Assembly: GCA_035275845.1 (NCBI GenBank)
Contig: DATEMD010000165.1
Location: 1-5,118 of the forward strand
Length of the DNA stretch: 5,118 nt
Reading direction: 5' to 3'
Source of the DNA: REEB95 sp035275845
GTDB lineage: Bacteria > Pseudomonadota > Alphaproteobacteria > ATCC43930 > CGMCC-115725
Shown: in pieces, positions 4,729-5,118 of the stretch
How positions within the stretch are numbered: the first letter of the stretch is position 1
How the letters are laid out: every line of letters begins with the position of its first letter
Notes under the pieces: model-generated
Told to the model about the DNA's origin: nothing
The model's database searches: none
The model's input: the letters and a program-made list of their open reading frames with translations, nothing else
Position numbers and translations under genes: made by a program

Positions 4729-5118
4729 ATGTTCGACGTGTATCGCAAGGAGCTTAACTGGGGCGGTCGCCGCCTCGTGCTCGAAACCGGCCGGATCGCA
4801 CGGCAGGCGGATGGCGCCGTGCTCGCGACCTACGGCGAGACCTCGGTGCTGTGCACCGCCGTCGGCGCCCGACAGGTCAGGCCGGGACAGGATTTCTTTC
4901 CGCTGACCGTCAATTACCAGGAAAAGACCTTCGCCGCCGGCAAGATTCCAGGCGGCTTCTTCAAGCGTGAAGGCCGTCCGTCGGAAAAAGAGGTACTGAC
5001 CTCGCGGCTGATCGACCGCCCGATCCGACCGCTGTTCGCACCCGGCTTCCTCAACGAAGTGCAGCTCATCTGCACCGTCCTGTCGCACGATTTGGAGAAC
5101 GATCCCGACATCGTGGCG
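4729..5118 (+). CDS. pnp: Polynucleotide phosphorylase (5' part only)
   Basis: PNPase is the phosphorolytic 3'-to-5' exoribonuclease that degrades mRNA to nucleoside diphosphates, as a homotrimer and often bound to RNase E. The 130 visible codons run off the right edge; the complete family protein is about 700 residues, so the catalytic second RNase PH domain and the KH and S1 domains are outside the window. The visible part is the first RNase PH-like domain. It shows LVLETGRIARQADGAV (16-31), PGQDFFPLTVNYQEKTFAAGKIPGGF (52-77), and the RNA-contact loop FFKR at 77-80, equivalent to E. coli FFRR with Lys for the first Arg. EGRPSE and SRLIDRPIRPLF (92-103) follow. ATG 4729 gives the typical N-terminus MFDVYRKELNWGGR and lies behind a purine-rich tract. 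The gene is 135 nt downstream of rpsO and has structured leader RNA, suggesting separate post-transcriptional control. Confidence 0.97.
   Translation, partial: MFDVYRKELNWGGRRLVLETGRIARQADGAVLATYGETSVLCTAVGARQVRPGQDFFPLTVNYQEKTFAAGKIPGGFFKREGRPSEKEVLTSRLIDRPIRPLFAPGFLNEVQLICTVLSHDLENDPDIVA

Noticed and set aside
4659..4757. Small 32-codon frame (ATG 4659 to TAA 4755-4757) overlapping the pnp start
   Set aside because: It has no ribosome binding site, its start lies inside a stem, and the encoded peptide looks like translated leader purines; probably chance.
1..5118. Mobile element, CRISPR array, tRNA/rRNA gene or defence system
   Set aside because: I saw no terminal repeats, spaced repeats, transposase or recombinase motifs, or tRNA-like cloverleaf; the whole window is accounted for by conserved operon genes.

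Overview
This window is a conserved translation and RNA-metabolism operon, with every gene on the + strand. In order it holds the 3' end of a nusA-linked RNA-binding protein gene (YlxR/L7Ae type), infB (translation initiation factor IF2), rbfA (30S maturation factor), truB (tRNA pseudouridine-55 synthase), rpsO (ribosomal protein S15) and the 5' end of pnp (polynucleotide phosphorylase). The DNA is GC-rich with strong third-position G/C preference. The IF2 N-terminus carries the KLELRKPIETG...VRQSFPHGRSKTV motif, and the L7Ae-like module sits directly before infB; both point to an alphaproteobacterium. Genus cannot be fixed from sequence alone.

Layout: 2-385 RNA-binding protein (5' end outside the window); 378-2948 infB; 2977-3387 rbfA; 3377-4303 truB; 4324-4593 rpsO; 4729-5118 pnp (3' end outside the window). 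Spacing is tight. The upstream gene overlaps infB by 8 nt and rbfA overlaps truB by 11 nt. The infB-rbfA gap is 28 nt and the truB-rpsO gap is 20 nt. The only real intergenic space is the 135 nt between rpsO and pnp, which is rich in inverted repeats. I see no U-tailed intrinsic terminator and no convincing promoter, so read-through from upstream (nusA side) into pnp is the simplest model.

The genes share one theme. IF2 places initiator tRNA on the 30S subunit, RbfA and S15 help build that subunit, TruB modifies and folds tRNA, and PNPase degrades RNA. No defence system, mobile element, CRISPR array or unknown gene is present, and I do not think an undescribed protein system is hidden here.

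The points worth a second look are RNA-level. They are (a) a perfect 7-bp hairpin that pairs the rbfA start codon region; (b) a possible pseudoknot plus start-codon-sequestering stem at the truB-rpsO junction, the place where S15 autoregulation would act; and (c) a long stem-loop in the pnp leader, placed like the RNase III-processed leader of enterobacterial pnp. These foldings were found by eye and no energies were calculated.
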